Shown here: positions 46,598 to 57,181 of the stretch, in pieces | How the letters are laid out: the number at the start of each line of letters is the position of its first letter | Numbering within the stretch: position 1 is the stretch's first letter | Program-made: the position numbers and the translations under genes | From: Ascaphus truei | Lineage: Eukaryota; Chordata; Amphibia; Anura; Ascaphidae | Assembly (NCBI GenBank): GCA_036426205.1 | Contig: CM071569.1 | Coordinates: forward strand, 6,471,764 to 6,535,763 | DNA: 64,000 nt | Direction: 5' to 3' | Notes under the pieces: model-generated | What the model was told of the DNA's origin: nothing | The model's input: only the letters and a program-made list of their open reading frames with translations | Database searches by the model: none

Positions 46598-46901
46598 TTC
46601 CTCGTCCATGCTGACAGCGCACCTGACGTGGCTCTCGCTTGCAGCAGGGGCGGTTCCTGGCTTGCATTGTTGCGCGGTGGGGGGGAGGGGGCGTGGTGAG
46701 GGCTTGCCGGGAGAGAGCACCCGTGACGTCACAGGCGTGGTTCAACCTCATTGGCTGACCGGCCCATCGTGCGACAAAGACATAAAAATGTGGTATTTGC
46801 ACGCATAGCACCTACCCACGCTCACGTGCACGTGCGCACAGTATGGACGCTCCAATGGATTTACATCGATTTGATCACTTGTGATCAGCATGGACGAGGC
46901 C
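46598..46901. mobile_element. PIF/Harbinger-like miniature
   Basis: CCTCGTCCATGCTGACAG at the left and GATCAGCATGGACGAGGCC at the right are inverted ends. Interior CpG-rich with GTGACGTCAC and CACGTGCACGTG. The target triplet is not clear because the left GG has mutated and the right flank is poly-T. Confidence 0.6.
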
Positions 46902-47033
46902 TTTTTTTTTTTTACATTGTATTCCTTCCTTTTTTTATTGTATTTGCATTTTTATTGGAAGGCCCACTGCAGAGTTCTTCAGCTAGATTTACAAAGAGGC
47001 AAAAAGCCTCAGTGCTAGATCCAATATGACAAA

Positions 47034-47335
47034 TTAAAGCTGCAGTTCAGTCAATATCCTGCATGTGTGTTTTTTTTAATAAATCAGTTCTGTAGTAAGA
47101 AATAATACTTTTAGCATTTTCTGTTTTTAAAAAAACAACTTTGAAAGACCAATTTTCTTGTATTCTATTTTAACAAGCATTTGCTAAGGCACTGCCCCTT
47201 CATGCCTGTCACAAACCCAGGCACACCCCTTTGTCAGCACTGCCCTCCCTCTCTCTAAACGTGCACTAGCATCTGGTCACATGATCTTCCTCATACAGTA
47301 GTACATTCAAGGAAGCTGGAGAAAAGGGATCAGCC
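47034..47335. mobile_element. Family T miniature, left half
   Basis: It starts TTAAAGCTGCAGTTCAGTCAATATCC and follows the reverse complement of the copy at 26691-27026 for about 145 bases, to AACAAGCAT, then continues with sequence absent from the short copies. The other terminus is not nearby. A matching right half in the same orientation ends at 53818. Confidence 0.75.
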
Positions 47336-47809
47336 ATGCATAGTAGCTCGGATAGGCGATTTCAAACTTATTACAGTGTTTATTCCATTCATTGCACGTA
47401 TATATAATGTAAAATTGTAATAATTCCATTTATAGCAAACGTGTATATGTGAATATTATTTAGATGTATATGTATGTTACTGAAATGTGGAGTGAGTGTG
47501 TAGGTAAATACACACAATACACTTCCACTGCATATATATATATATATTATATATTATATATGTATGTATATGTGAAGTTATGTGAGTAAAAAAGTGACAA
47601 AAACCCTCCATAGCAAGGCAAATAGCAAATGGAAATATTACTGTATGCTCATTTGTATGTATATATATATTTAATACACCACACTTCAAATACGGATAGT
47701 GATTCACGTAAATGATATATATTCACTTTCTGGGAGTATAAGAGGATGTCCTGTTTCCTTTTTTGTATCCATCATTGAATGGTATGCACCCTCTCTTTAC
47801 GTTTATTTT

Positions 47810-47935
47810 ATACTAGCTGAGAGACCCGCGTTGCCCGGGATGTAATATTCCCGCTCCTCTCTCCCACCCCTCCCCCCTCTCTGTTTGTCCCCCATTCACA
47901 TCATCCAGTTCCCCCCCTCCTCCTTTACAGCTTAA
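47810..47935. other. GCTGAGAGACCCG motif and C-rich flank
   Basis: CTAGCTGAGAGACCCGCGTT followed by GCCCGGGATG is a motif I associate with the start of dispersed, satellite-bearing vertebrate repeats. 33133 (CAGCTGTACCCGGC) looks related. A C/T-rich tract follows, and then the GT array. I cannot name the family. Confidence 0.35.
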
Positions 47936-47937
47936 TG

Positions 47938-48251
47938 CAGTGTGTGGTGCGTCAGTCATTGTGGTGTGCGTCAGTCAGTCAGTGTGTGGTGCGCGCGCGT
48001 CAGTGAGTCGACGCAGAAACACAAACACACAGACTGACTGACGCACACACACACACCAGTCAGTGTGTGCGTGTGTGTGTGTGCACTCAGTCAGTCAGTG
48101 TGTGCGTGCGGCAGTCAGTCAGTCATTCAGTTCAGGTGTGTTGTGTGGGTGTGGGGGTGTGCGCGCAGCGGTCAGTAAGTGTGTGTGTTAGTGGGGTGTG
48201 GTGTGGCGGTTAGTAGGTGTTGTGATAGTGTGTATATGTGTGTGTGCTGTG

Positions 48252-48282
<31 letters not shown>

Positions 48283-48944
48283 TGTGTGTTTGTCGTGTGT
48301 GTGTGTGTGTCTGTTGTGTGTGTCGTGTGTGTGTGTGTCTCAATTGTGTTGTGTGTGCGCGCGCTCAGTCTGTGTGTGTGCCGCGTGGGTGTGGGGTGTG
48401 CGCGGTGGTGTCGTCATGGTCAGTTGTGTGTGTTCTATTCAGTGTGTGTTGTGTGTGTTGTCAGTTGTGTGTGTGTGTCAGTGTGTGTGTGTCAGTGTGT
48501 GTGTGTGTGCAGTGTGTGGTGTTGTGTGCAGCAGTCAGTGTGTGTGTGTGCAGCAGTCATTGTTGTGTGTGTGTGCATCAGCATCAGTGGGTGTGTGTGC
48601 AGAGTCAGTGTGTGTGTGTGTGTGTGTGTGTTGTGTGCCGGTCGTCTGTGTATGTGTGCGTGTGCTGTGAGTGGTTGTGTGCATGCGGCTGTGAGGGGTT
48701 GTGTGCGTGCGTCAGTATGTATGTGTGTGTGTCAGTCCAGTGCGTCAATCTCAGTTGTTGTGTGTGTGTGCGTGCGTCAGTCAGTCAGTGTGTGCGTGCG
48801 TCAGTGTTTGTGCGTGCGTCAGTCAGGGTGTGTGCGTGCGTCAGTCAGGGTGTGCGTGCGTCAGTCAGGGTGTGTGTACGTGCGGCTGTCAGGGTTTGTG
48901 TGCGTGCGTCAGTCAGGGTGTGTGCGTGCGTCAGTCAAAGGGCA
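47938..48944. repeat. GT-rich compound satellite with 22-base unit
   Basis: About 1 kb of GTGTGT interspersed with CAGT. From about 48760 to 48935 it becomes a regular 22-base unit, GTGTGTGCGTGCGTCAGTCAGG, in several copies. Overlapping Cys/Val-rich frames of 163-259 residues on the plus strand are its translations. GACTGACTGACGCACACAC near 48032 is an inverted segment, allowing a local hairpin. Confidence 0.92.
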
Positions 48945-49215
48945 GGGCGTGGGGGGGGGGGTGAAGGGCAGGGGTAGGGGGGGGGGAAGGGCAGGGGTAG
49001 GGGTGGGTGAAGGGTAGGGGTGGGTGAAGGTCAGGGTTAGGGGGGGTAAGAGCAGGGGTGGTAGGGGGGGTGAAGGGCAGGGGTATAGGGGGGTGAAGGG
49101 CAGGGGTAGAGGGGGGTGAAGGGCAGGGGTAGGGGGGGGTGAAGTGGCAAGGGGGGTAGGGGGGGAGAAGGGCAGGGTAGGGGTGGGTGAAGGACAGGGG
49201 TAGGGGGGGTGAAAG
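48945..49215. repeat. G-rich minisatellite, about 22-base unit
   Basis: About twelve variants of GGGTGAAGGGCAGGGGTAGGGG. The runs of four or more G at regular spacing could form G-quadruplexes. Confidence 0.9.
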
Positions 49216-49489
49216 TGAGGCACAAATTGTTGGCAGGAGTAAAATGTCCCCACACACACACACACACAACGGGAGTGAGAGGTGGTGGAGAGTGGGACTG
49301 GCGCAGATCCGAGGCTGCTTGGCCCCCCAGCGGCTGGGGAGTTGGCGGTCGGGGGGGTTTACGAGGGTGTAGCGGACGGGGTTAAGGGAGAGCGGGGGGA
49401 GTGGGGTGGGCCTCGCGTGGGGTAAGGGAGCTTTGGCGGCTGGGGTAGGAGGGCCGCGCTTTACCCCCTTTGTGAGTTGTTTGTTATAA

Positions 49490-49785
49490 GATATATATGC
49501 ACACGCACGCATATACATCGCACGCGCCACATACACGTGCACACCACACACATACATCACACACGTATACATCCACCCACACACACACTACATGCTCTCA
49601 CACGCTCTCTGCCACCCCGCACCCACTGCGCCCCCAGCACCCCTACATGCAACCCGCACATAACATCCGCACTACTCAGCACTACACATGCCGTATACGC
49701 TGCGCCAATCGCCCCCGTAAACGCAACACAACATGCCACGACTCACACCCATAAACATGCGCCACCACACATAACACTGTGTGTG
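49490..49785. repeat. CA-rich degenerate microsatellite
   Basis: ACACAC, CGCACG and CATACA words mixed over about 300 bases. It ends before CTTGACCTGAGGAAG near 49818. Confidence 0.8.
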
Positions 49786-49907
49786 CGCATGTTTAGGTGC
49801 GTATATATTTAGGTATTCTTGACCTGAGGAAGAGTAAAACTTTGAAAGCTTGTCCCATGACACAAATTGTTGGTCCAAATAAAAACAGTATCAATAAATA
49901 CTGAAGA

Positions 49908-49984
49908 ACATATATATATATTTAATATATATATATATTTTTTTATATATACTGTATGTATATATGTATATGTATTATGGATAT
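49908..49984. repeat. AT microsatellite
   Basis: TATATA tracts with a T-rich centre, directly before the 65-base tandem repeat. Confidence 0.88.
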
Positions 49985-49997
49985 ATAGCGAAGGTCA

Positions 49998-50280
49998 GCA
50001 GCCAGCAGCGGAGGGAGAGAAGGACGGCATCTGCAGCGACGCTAGCCGACAGCGGCAGAGGACAGTAGCCGGCGGCGGAGGGAGAGAAGGACGGCATCCT
50101 GCAGCGAAGCTCGGCCAGCGCAGAGGACAGCAGCCGGCGCGAGGAGAGAGAAGGACGGCATCCTGCAGCAAAGCTCGGCAGCGGCAGAGGACTTGCCCGG
50201 CGGCGGAGGGAGAGAAGACGACATCCTGCAGCAAAGCTCGGCAGCGGCAGAGGACAGCAGTGGTGGCGGAGGGAAGAGAG
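49998..50280. repeat. 65-base tandem repeat
   Basis: Units start at about 49998, 50065, 50130, 50194 and 50256. The conserved frame is GCAGCCGGCGGCGGAGGGAG, GAAGGACGGCATCCTGCAGC and AAGCTCGGCAGCGGCAGAGG. About 4.5 copies with small indels. Open frames of 116-155 residues on both strands follow the repeat. Confidence 0.92.
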
Positions 50281-50342
50281 GACCATGTGAATGGACAGGA
50301 GCGACAGGAGGGCTGTAGGGAGGTTACGCTGTAGCAGCGGCA

Positions 50343-50446
50343 CACTGGAAGTCAGAGAATACTTCTGTCAGACCGCTTGTGTGTGTGTTGTACACACACA
50401 CATACACACACAGCGGTTCTGACAGAAGTATTCTGACTTCCAGTGT
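50343..50446. repeat. Strong hairpin, 34-base arms
   Basis: The left arm ACTGGAAGTCAGAGAATACT continues TCTGTCAGACCGC. The right arm GCGGTTCTGACAGAAGTATT continues CTGACTTCCAGT. They are complementary except for two or three indels. The loop is a GT/CA tract that can also pair. It lies between the 65-base repeat and AT-rich DNA. Confidence 0.85.
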
Positions 50447-50900
50447 ACACACACACACAACCTCTATCTAGACAAATCACCCAAAACCTACTCGCCCCAG
50501 TCCCACCTTTTAAAAAAAGAAATGGAATAAAATTCCTAGTAAGAAACTAATAACATTTGTTTTTGACATAACCGTTATTTATTGTATACATTTATACTTT
50601 ACTTCAACTTGTCCTTGTTACTGTACATAGTTCCTTACTAATCAATAAAAAAAGCCAGATATCAATGATGTGATGGCAGAGGGTGATGGTAGAGGGAGTG
50701 GGTGGGGGCATGAGGTGATGGGTTATCGGAGGTTGAGTTGTGTTATCGGTTGGTCGGAGAAGAGGTATCTTGTGGTGGGCTTAGTGTTGAAGAAGGTTTG
50801 TATTTGTCGGGTGTTGGCGGAGAGGGGAGTGGGTGGGTGGGCGGGAGAGGGGAAGTGGGTGTTGGGGGGGTGCGGGAGAGGTGGGTTTGGGGGTGTGCGG
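50447..50900. other. No gene recognised
   Basis: Mixed sequence changing to GT-rich, G-rich DNA after 50690. The 172-residue open frame at 50670-51188 runs into a poly-T region and gives a Phe/Leu/Cys-rich sequence, not a believable protein. Confidence 0.45.
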
Positions 50901-50904
50901 GAGC

Positions 50905-51205
50905 TGGGGAGTGTTTTTTTTTGTTTATCGTTTGCTTTTGTTTTTTTTTTTGTCTCGTGTTCAGTTTTTTTTTGTTTTTGCCTTCGTTTACTGTTTTTTT
51001 GTTTTTTTTTCTTTCTGCGTTATCTATCTCTTTTTCTTGGTGAAACTCTTCTGTCTCTACTTTTTCATTTTTGTCTTAATGTGTTCTCTTTTTCTTTTGT
51101 TTTGGTTTTATTCTCTTTTAATGTCGTGATATTTATGATTTATTCCCTTCTGTTATGTTCCTATTTACTATTTCTGTTTTTCTGCTAATTGTTCCATTTT
51201 TTTTG
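50905..51205. repeat. T-rich low-complexity tract
   Basis: About 300 bases dominated by T with G and C interruptions (TTTTTTGTTTT words). Followed abruptly by C-rich DNA. Confidence 0.85.
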
Positions 51206-51209
51206 ATCC

Positions 51210-52960
51210 GGCCGACAGATCCCCTCCTCCTCTCCCCCCACCCCCTCTCTCTAAACAAAACCCCCAACCCGCCGCCGGCCTCCCCTCTCCCAGATACTAA
51301 CAGACGTCATACCCACGCCCCCCCCAGTACCCCTGCTTCTCTGCGTCAGCATCAGAACCAACCCGGGAAGGCCAACGCCCACACCACGAACCAACACAAA
51401 TGACCGCAAGAGACGCGCGAAACCGCCCCACCGCGGACGCCGCAATCATGCCCCCGTACGCCCCCAACAACCACTCTCCCCGCCGGGAGCCCCGAAGGGG
51501 ACCCGGCTCGCAGCCTCTGGGCGTCAGCCACGCGGCAAAGCGCGGCCCCCCCACCCTCACTGGTACCACCGCAAGCGACCCCCCCACGTGTCGTCGATTC
51601 ATACCCCCGCCATCAACGTGACCCTCAAGCGCCCCTCTCTCTCACTCATACCTCTGACGCCGCCCGCGCACACCCCCCCCAGCACGAACCCCGCCCGCCG
51701 CACGACGGGCGCGGAAGAACGCCTGACAAGGAGACCCCCCCTGCTCCCCCTGCCCCACACGGAGATGAGGCGCGAAGAACCGCAGTACACACAGGTACCA
51801 CTAGCATGTCTGCACCCGCACGGCCAAAAGAATAAGCCCCGTCGTGCTTGCCGACTCTCCAATACCGTGCGCCCCCGCCCCTCGCCGGAGGAGGCCCTCC
51901 GCGCCCAGCTGCGAGCCCCCCAACAACCCCGCGGAGGGCCGAGCGAGCGGGTAACCCCAAGACACAAGAATTCAGCCGCGCCCCCACCAAGGAGAAAGAT
52001 GAAAAAACCCCCGCAGAGTCAAAGTTGCTCTCTGCTCAACAGAGTGCTCTACGATCCCAGCACACAGGTGGGAGGACCCCGCCCCTTTAATCGGGGCAGG
52101 CGCCACGAACAAACTCCCTTCCCACGGGGTATTCTCGACACGCAGCCACGCCCCCCCCCAGTGTCGCCACCAGGATCTTGTCTCGGAGCCCCAGCCCCAG
52201 CGACCCCGCCCCAGCCTCATCCAGCAGCCGTCCCCCCCCGACTTCTCTCCCCCGAGGACACACCCCCCCTCATGTGCCATCCCCACCGTCTCTCTCCCCC
52301 CTAGCCCCCCCGCGGCCAAGCACCCGCGAGCCCATGGTCATCGTGTCTCCACAAGAAAGGCCCCGTGGTGAAGCGGCGCGCCCGGCCTGGGGCTGGACTG
52401 GACGCCCACACCCGGGCTGCCCTTGGGCCCCCCGCAACCTCTGCGATCTATCTGCGGAGGGTCCCCCCCCCACCCCCCCAACGCCTCTCGTGCCCGACGC
52501 CCGCGGGCCCTCATACCTTCTAACCAGATCTCCCACCACTACCGCGCATCAACCCCCCCCCCCTCACTAGCTCTCGTCCCCTCTAGCTGCGACCCCCCCC
52601 AATCTCATGACCCCCTCCTGCCGCCCTCACCCACGCTCTCGTCCCGCCCCCCGGAGCCACCCTCAATTCTCCCCCCCCCCCCCCCCCCCCGCCTCATTTT
52701 GCGTCATCCCCTCTCCACCCCCCCCTCTCATCTATAGAGTCTCACGCCGCCGTCCACATGACGATATGCGCGAGGCGACCCCACCCCCCTCTCTACGTCC
52801 CCGCCGCCCCCACCCTTCTCGTCCACACCACCCACCCTGCCCCCCCGGCCCACCACACAGAGAAACCCCCTCCCCCCCCCCCGCCTCTCCACCCACACTT
52901 CTTCACGGGTGCGCCAAGCCGCGTCCAATAGAGCGGATATAGACTGCTGCCGTACCCACA
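51210..52960. repeat. C-rich low-complexity block
   Basis: About 1.75 kb with C around half of the bases, many CCCCCC runs and few G runs on the plus strand. All six frames are open for long stretches because stop codons are rare. Several Pro/Arg-rich frames of up to 238 residues overlap each other, so none is supported. An imperfect repeat is likely but I see no fixed period. Confidence 0.75.
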
Positions 52961-52965
52961 CCCAC

Positions 52966-53575
52966 CTTCATCTCCCGCGCAGGGATGCAGGCACGAGGCT
53001 GTGCAGAAGGTCACATCTCCCTCCTCCCCCTCCCTCCCCACCCCCACGACAAGTCAGCGTTCAACCCCCTCTGCTCCCTGTTCGCATGGAGCAAGTCACA
53101 GTGGATTGGGGCATAACAGGACACATCTCTCCCGCTCCCCCCTCCCTTCCCCACCACCTCCCCCTACGAAGGTGCAAGAGCGCACAGCCCCCTTCATCTC
53201 CCGCTTCCCGGCGGGCGAGGCAGGCACAGGTGATACAGAGCAGACAGGGGCAATCTCCCGCTCCCCCTCCCTTCCCCCCTCCACAAGGCAGCTCACCTCC
53301 CTTCAAATCTCCCGTTGCGGGCAGGGATGCAAGCACAAGGATCGGAGGCAGGACACATCCCCGCTCCCACCCTCCCCTTTCCCCCCCCCCACAGGCAGCG
53401 CACCCCCCTTGCTTCATCTCCCGTGCGGGGCAGGAGGCAGACACATGTACGCGGACCTGACACATCTCCCCGCTCCCCCGCTCCCCCCTTGCGGCACAAG
53501 CCCCCTCCATCTCGCGCAGGCTGACAGCCACAGGGATCGGGCAGAAGGGGGCACCACACAGCGGCAGATCGGGAG
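52966..53575. repeat. Degenerate tandem repeat, about 110-base unit
   Basis: Units start at about 52966, 53074, 53192, 53301, 53410 and 53506. Each begins with CTTCATCTCCCG-like sequence, then GGGCAGG-GCAGGCACA, ACACATCTCCCGCTCCCCC and GGCAGCGCACCCCC. About 5.5 copies with spacing of 96-118 bases. Confidence 0.85.
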
Positions 53576-53631
53576 CGAGCACACGTCACTGGGAGACTCA
53601 TGAATATTCATGAGTCTTCCACTGACTGCCG

Positions 53632-53818
53632 GAGGCAAATTATAAACAAATGCCAGCTTTTAATATGTCAGAAAAATTTCGCCGATTAATACATGGAGAA
53701 CGGATTGACTGACAGCTATACAGTTCTTTAGGTAAATAGAGATTGCCCACATGAAGCTATTAAAGTAAAAAAATAAATTAAAAAAAAAAAAAAAAAAAAG
53801 ACTGAACTGCAGCTTTAA
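53632..53818. mobile_element. Family T miniature, right half
   Basis: From about 53672 it follows the reverse complement of 26691-27026: GCCGAT-AATA, TGGAGAACG-ATTGAC, CAGTTCTTTAGGTAA-TAGAG and ATTGCCCACATGAA. After a poly-A tract it ends GACTGAACTGCAGCTTTAA. The matching left terminus is at 47034 in the same orientation. Confidence 0.78.
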
Positions 53819-53995
53819 ATAGTTATGCTTAAATTCCGAGCTTCCAGGGGTTGTGTGTGTTTGTAAATTTCAATTGTTTGGCGGTTAGTGACCCCTCTTC
53901 CCTGGTTTTAAGCTCACTCATCCCACCTTTTCCATGGCAGGACTCGTTATGCACCCGTGAATGACCAGTCTATTGAGACAGTTCACTCTCCACTA

Positions 53996-54243
53996 GGCTT
54001 CGGCCCCAGTGTCGGCGCTGCACACGCCTCAGCCAGGCGGGCGGCGCGTGTAGGGGAGATCCCCGGGCTGCACTGAGGAAAGATGGGGTTGGCAGCCATG
54101 ACGTCACCCGGCAGGTTTGCACTCATTGGCTGAACCGCCGGGGGGGCGTGGCCAGCGCTCTGTCGTCAGTTCTGAAGACAGTTTTTCTGACTTCAGACAA
54201 ATCTGGCCGTGCAGTGGTCAAGGTAGGTAGCGAGGACCTAGCC
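53996..54243. mobile_element. PIF/Harbinger-like miniature
   Basis: Starts GGCTTCGGCCCCAGTG and ends GCGAGGACCTAGCC. The flanks are CTA and TTA. Interior GC-rich with CATGACGTCA and CATTGGCTGAACCGCC, similar to the style of other elements in the window. Inverted ends match only partly. Confidence 0.55.
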
Positions 54244-54341
54244 TTAGAGTGGTTAGGAGAGCTTTTACAGATACAGTAGAGACAGTACTTGCAGAAGAGG
54301 GGATATATTGACGTGGTTTGCAAGTTCTTTGGTCAAAGAAT

Positions 54342-54670
54342 TTAAAGCTGCAGTTCAGGCTCCCGTTTTTTTTTTTTAACTTCAATAGTTTAATCGAGGC
54401 AATCTCTACTTACCTAAAAAACTGCATAGCTGCTGGCCAATTTGTTCTCCGTCTATTGATCGGCAAAGTTTGGCGACATCTTTAAATATGGGGAATGTAA
54501 ATCGTTGCTATAGGAACAAGCATGCTTGTTAAAATAGAATACAAGAAAATTGGTCTTTCAAAGTTGTTTTTTTTAAAACAGAAAATGCTAAAAGTATTTT
54601 TTCTTACTACAGAACTGATTTATTAAAAAAACCACACACATGCAGGATATTGCCTGAACTGCAGCTTTAA
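54342..54670. mobile_element. Family T miniature, copy 2
   Basis: TTAAAGCTGCAGTTCAGGC to GCCTGAACTGCAGCTTTAA. It is co-linear with 26691-27026 throughout, including GATCGGCAAAG-TTGGCGACATC and ATGGGGAATGTAAATCG. Similarity is high, which suggests relatively recent activity. Confidence 0.9.
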
Positions 54671-55166
54671 TTACGGAAAATGACCCTAGAGTGGCCCATT
54701 CATATAAATTGGACATGAGGTGCCGTCCAACTCCCTACCTCTTTGTACATATGGTATTTATCATTAAATAGGTAATCCATGGTAACTGTCCACAAGAAAC
54801 AGATTTTGTAAATAATTGAACAATCTACATGTATTCCTTAAACAAATGTAACCATGCGTAATGTAAATATGATGCCACTTTCCTTTCTCTGGAAATTGAG
54901 CTCTTTTTTCAGGTTCTTTACCCTTACTCCACCCAGTCCTTATCAGAGAGTCAATAAAAGGCATGAGTGGGCTGGGGAGGAGGCATCAGACAAAAGGGAA
55001 TAACCCCCCAAAAATCCATCCCCTTTCAAAATCTCACCTCATCATGTTTACAAACTACAGTAACTAATAACCCCAATGTAAGCACTCAGGTGTGAGATCT
55101 TGGGGAAAATGGCATTCATGACCCAGGTTTAACCCCCAACACCTGTCACTCAGTGTTGTCCTAGGA
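54671..55166. other. No gene recognised
   Basis: AT-rich to mixed DNA between two miniature elements. No repeat or coding signal. Confidence 0.5.
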
Positions 55167-55350
55167 CAGAGGTGGGCAACTCCAGTCCTCAAGGGCCACC
55201 AACAGGTCAGGTTTTAAGAACATCCCTGCTTCAGCACAGGGAGTCCAATCTTTGAGATAGCCACTGATTGAGCCACCTGTGCTGAGGCAGGGATAGCCTG
55301 AAAACCTGACCTGTTGGTGGCCATTGAGGTTTGGAGTTGCCCCACCCCTG
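55167..55350. mobile_element. hAT-type foldback miniature, family B
   Basis: CAGAGGTGGGCAACTCCAGTC to GGAGTTGCCCCACCCCTG. The stem is CAACAGGTCAGGTTTTAAG against CTGAAAACCTGACCTGTTGG, and GCTTCAGCACAGG against CCTGTGCTGAGGC. Flanking 8-mers TCCTAGGA and CCTCTGGA match only in part. Confidence 0.8.
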
Positions 55351-56109
55351 CCTCTGGAGGAAGTGCTCTTTTAAACCTACATCCAGTTGCTTATACAAAT
55401 TCTAGTAATTGCACATTTTGAAGCACATGTAGCAGAGGTTTTGATGCAATTTAAACTGTTAAATAATTGTAATGTTTTAGTGCTTAATGTGTATGAGGTC
55501 CTGTGTACAATTAAAGGTTCTCTCTAGCTTAGGCAGGAGGTGAAGACACACCCTCTTTACAGGAGGGAGGGCAGTGTAATGGACCCATGGGGTAGGTCAC
55601 CCACTGGCCATAGTTAACGTGTACGTAGGATCGTTACTTTTTAATGTCTTATGGAATAGAAGGGGTAACATTTGTTGACTTACTGTAGGTAAATGATAGA
55701 GGGAATTGCACCAATGTTTGTGTTGTGGAACCCTAAAACCTTCCATCCTAAACAACCCCAGGAACCTTCCAGGAGAGGAATCTACAGGGGAAAGTGCTAA
55801 GGGAGTATTTGGTTGGTTTGGGGATGCTGTAAGGGCAATAAAGGCAGAGGGTCCATCTGCACCTCTGTTCCTGGATGTTTACCAATGCATCACAGGGAGA
55901 AACCTCTATACTGGACCACAAGCTTTGTCCAAGAGAGGGCAGAAGGATGAGATTTTCTGTGGCTTTCCTTACTTTCTGGAATTAGGATGGCTAATTATAG
56001 CACCTTCCAAGGATGTATTACTGGTTCCACCATAGGCTTAACCCAAACTGCTCCAGAGTCGTGTTACATAATGTGCTCTTAAAACTGACACCTGCAGCTC
56101 AGTCTAAGC
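55351..56109. other. No gene recognised
   Basis: A 109-residue open frame at 55706-56035 has no recognisable domain and no repeat copy in the window. It is flanked by miniature elements. I do not support it as a gene. Confidence 0.4.
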
Positions 56110-56282
56110 CAGGGGTGGCCAACTCCAGTCTGCAAGGGCCACCAGCAGGTCAGGTTTTAAGGATATCCCTGCTTCAGCACAGTCAGGGCTCAGTCGGAGA
56201 CTGGGTTAGCTGTGTGGAAGCAGGAATATCCTGAAAACCTGAAGTGTTGATGGCTCTTGCGGACGGGAGTTGACCACCCCTA
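56110..56282. mobile_element. hAT-type foldback miniature, family B
   Basis: A 173-base element with exact 8-base duplication GTCTAAGC (56102-56109 and 56283-56290). It starts CAGGGGTGGCCAACTCCAGTC and ends AGTTGACCACCCCTA. The exact duplication confirms hAT-type mobility for family B. Confidence 0.92.
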
Positions 56283-56539
56283 GTCTAAGCAAACTGTTTC
56301 TGTATTCTGGGTTATTAATTTTTTTTTTAAAAAGCACACTTGTATGTTTAATATATAAAGTGGTCCACCTGTGTCCCTGGAAGTACCTGCAGCAAGAAAT
56401 GTGAGCCACAGGTATTGCACCATACGTTCACTGTAGACATATATCTCACAGAGGGTGGGGATACATGGGCTACACTTAGAATTACAATATCTAATAATCT
56501 GCATGACATATATGCATGCACATTTAGGTTCCCCAGTGC

Positions 56540-56900
56540 GGTGGCCATTACAGAAGATTGCACATGCGCAGTGTATGTGCGCGAACGTTAGCCAATCGGA
56601 GAAGGCTCGCAGCAGGGACTACATGTCCCATGAGCCTCTGCATAGTTCAGGTGGTCCACTACGGCCAATAGGACTGCAGCTTTCCCCCTGGAAGGGAAAA
56701 ATGATACATTTTGCGCGCTGGAGACACTGGCACGCAGGCTAAACATGGCGGCGCCCTGCATATGGGAGCCGCCCCGGATCTCCGGCGACTCAGTCGCCAC
56801 TGCCTCAACCGCCCAGCATCTCCCTGCCTACAGCGGTCTAACCGCAACCTCTAACGCACCCGCGGAGGTAAAGGGGATCGTGAGGGGACACTGGGGAAAT
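56540..56900. mobile_element. Fragment related to LTR family L, rearranged
   Basis: CACATGCGCAGTG (about 56569), AGCCAATCGG, ACTACATGTCCCATGAGCC (56618-56636), GGCCAATAGG and GATACATTTTGCG follow copy 2 in the plus orientation. The later AACATGGCGGCGCCCTGC (56742) instead matches copy 1 in its plus reading, that is the antisense of the family. It is therefore a rearranged relative or a separate family that shares the promoter modules. No termini found. Confidence 0.5.
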
Positions 56901-57079
56901 CCAGAGGGGGCTACATAAGTATAGTAACAAAATGTAGTTTGCCCGTTGTTCAGTAACTTCAGTGTGACATCTAGTAAATTATTTTGTTAAGAACATGTGA
57001 TACACTTTTGTTACCCATAACGTACTTATGGCATTTATATCCTTGTTTTTTTTTGACATGGTAACTTTCGGCTTAATCA

Positions 57080-57181
57080 TAGATCAACCTCAAAAGGGCA
57101 GGAACTGTACTATTGAACACATAGTTATGGCAAAATACGTGTTCAATAGTGCAGTTCCTGCCCTTTCAAGTTTGATTTATG
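57080..57181. ncRNA. Long near-perfect hairpin, possible miRNA-like precursor or foldback
   Basis: The left arm (57080-57120) contains AAAGGGCAGGAACTGTACTA and TTGAACAC. The right arm (57139-57181) contains GTGTTCAA and TAGTGCAGTTCCTGCCCTTT. About 40 bases pair with four mismatches or bulges across a 19-base AT-rich loop. Stem length and loop fit a microRNA precursor, but a tiny foldback transposon is at least as likely. Expression and orientation are unknown. Confidence 0.3.

Noticed and set aside
47938..48944. CRISPR-like array with regular repeats
   Set aside because: No unique spacers; a eukaryotic tandem repeat.
48179..49017. Overlapping Cys/Val-rich frames of up to 259 residues
   Set aside because: Translations of GT and 22-base repeats, open in several frames at once.
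50670..51188. 172-residue frame resembling a membrane protein
   Set aside because: Its hydrophobic half is the translation of a poly-T tract.
51588..52304. 238-residue Pro/Arg-rich frame and neighbours
   Set aside because: C-rich low-complexity DNA with few possible stop codons; long overlapping frames on both strands.
55706..56035. 109-residue frame as a possible exon
   Set aside because: No recognisable domain, no convincing splice or promoter context, and placement among transposon copies.
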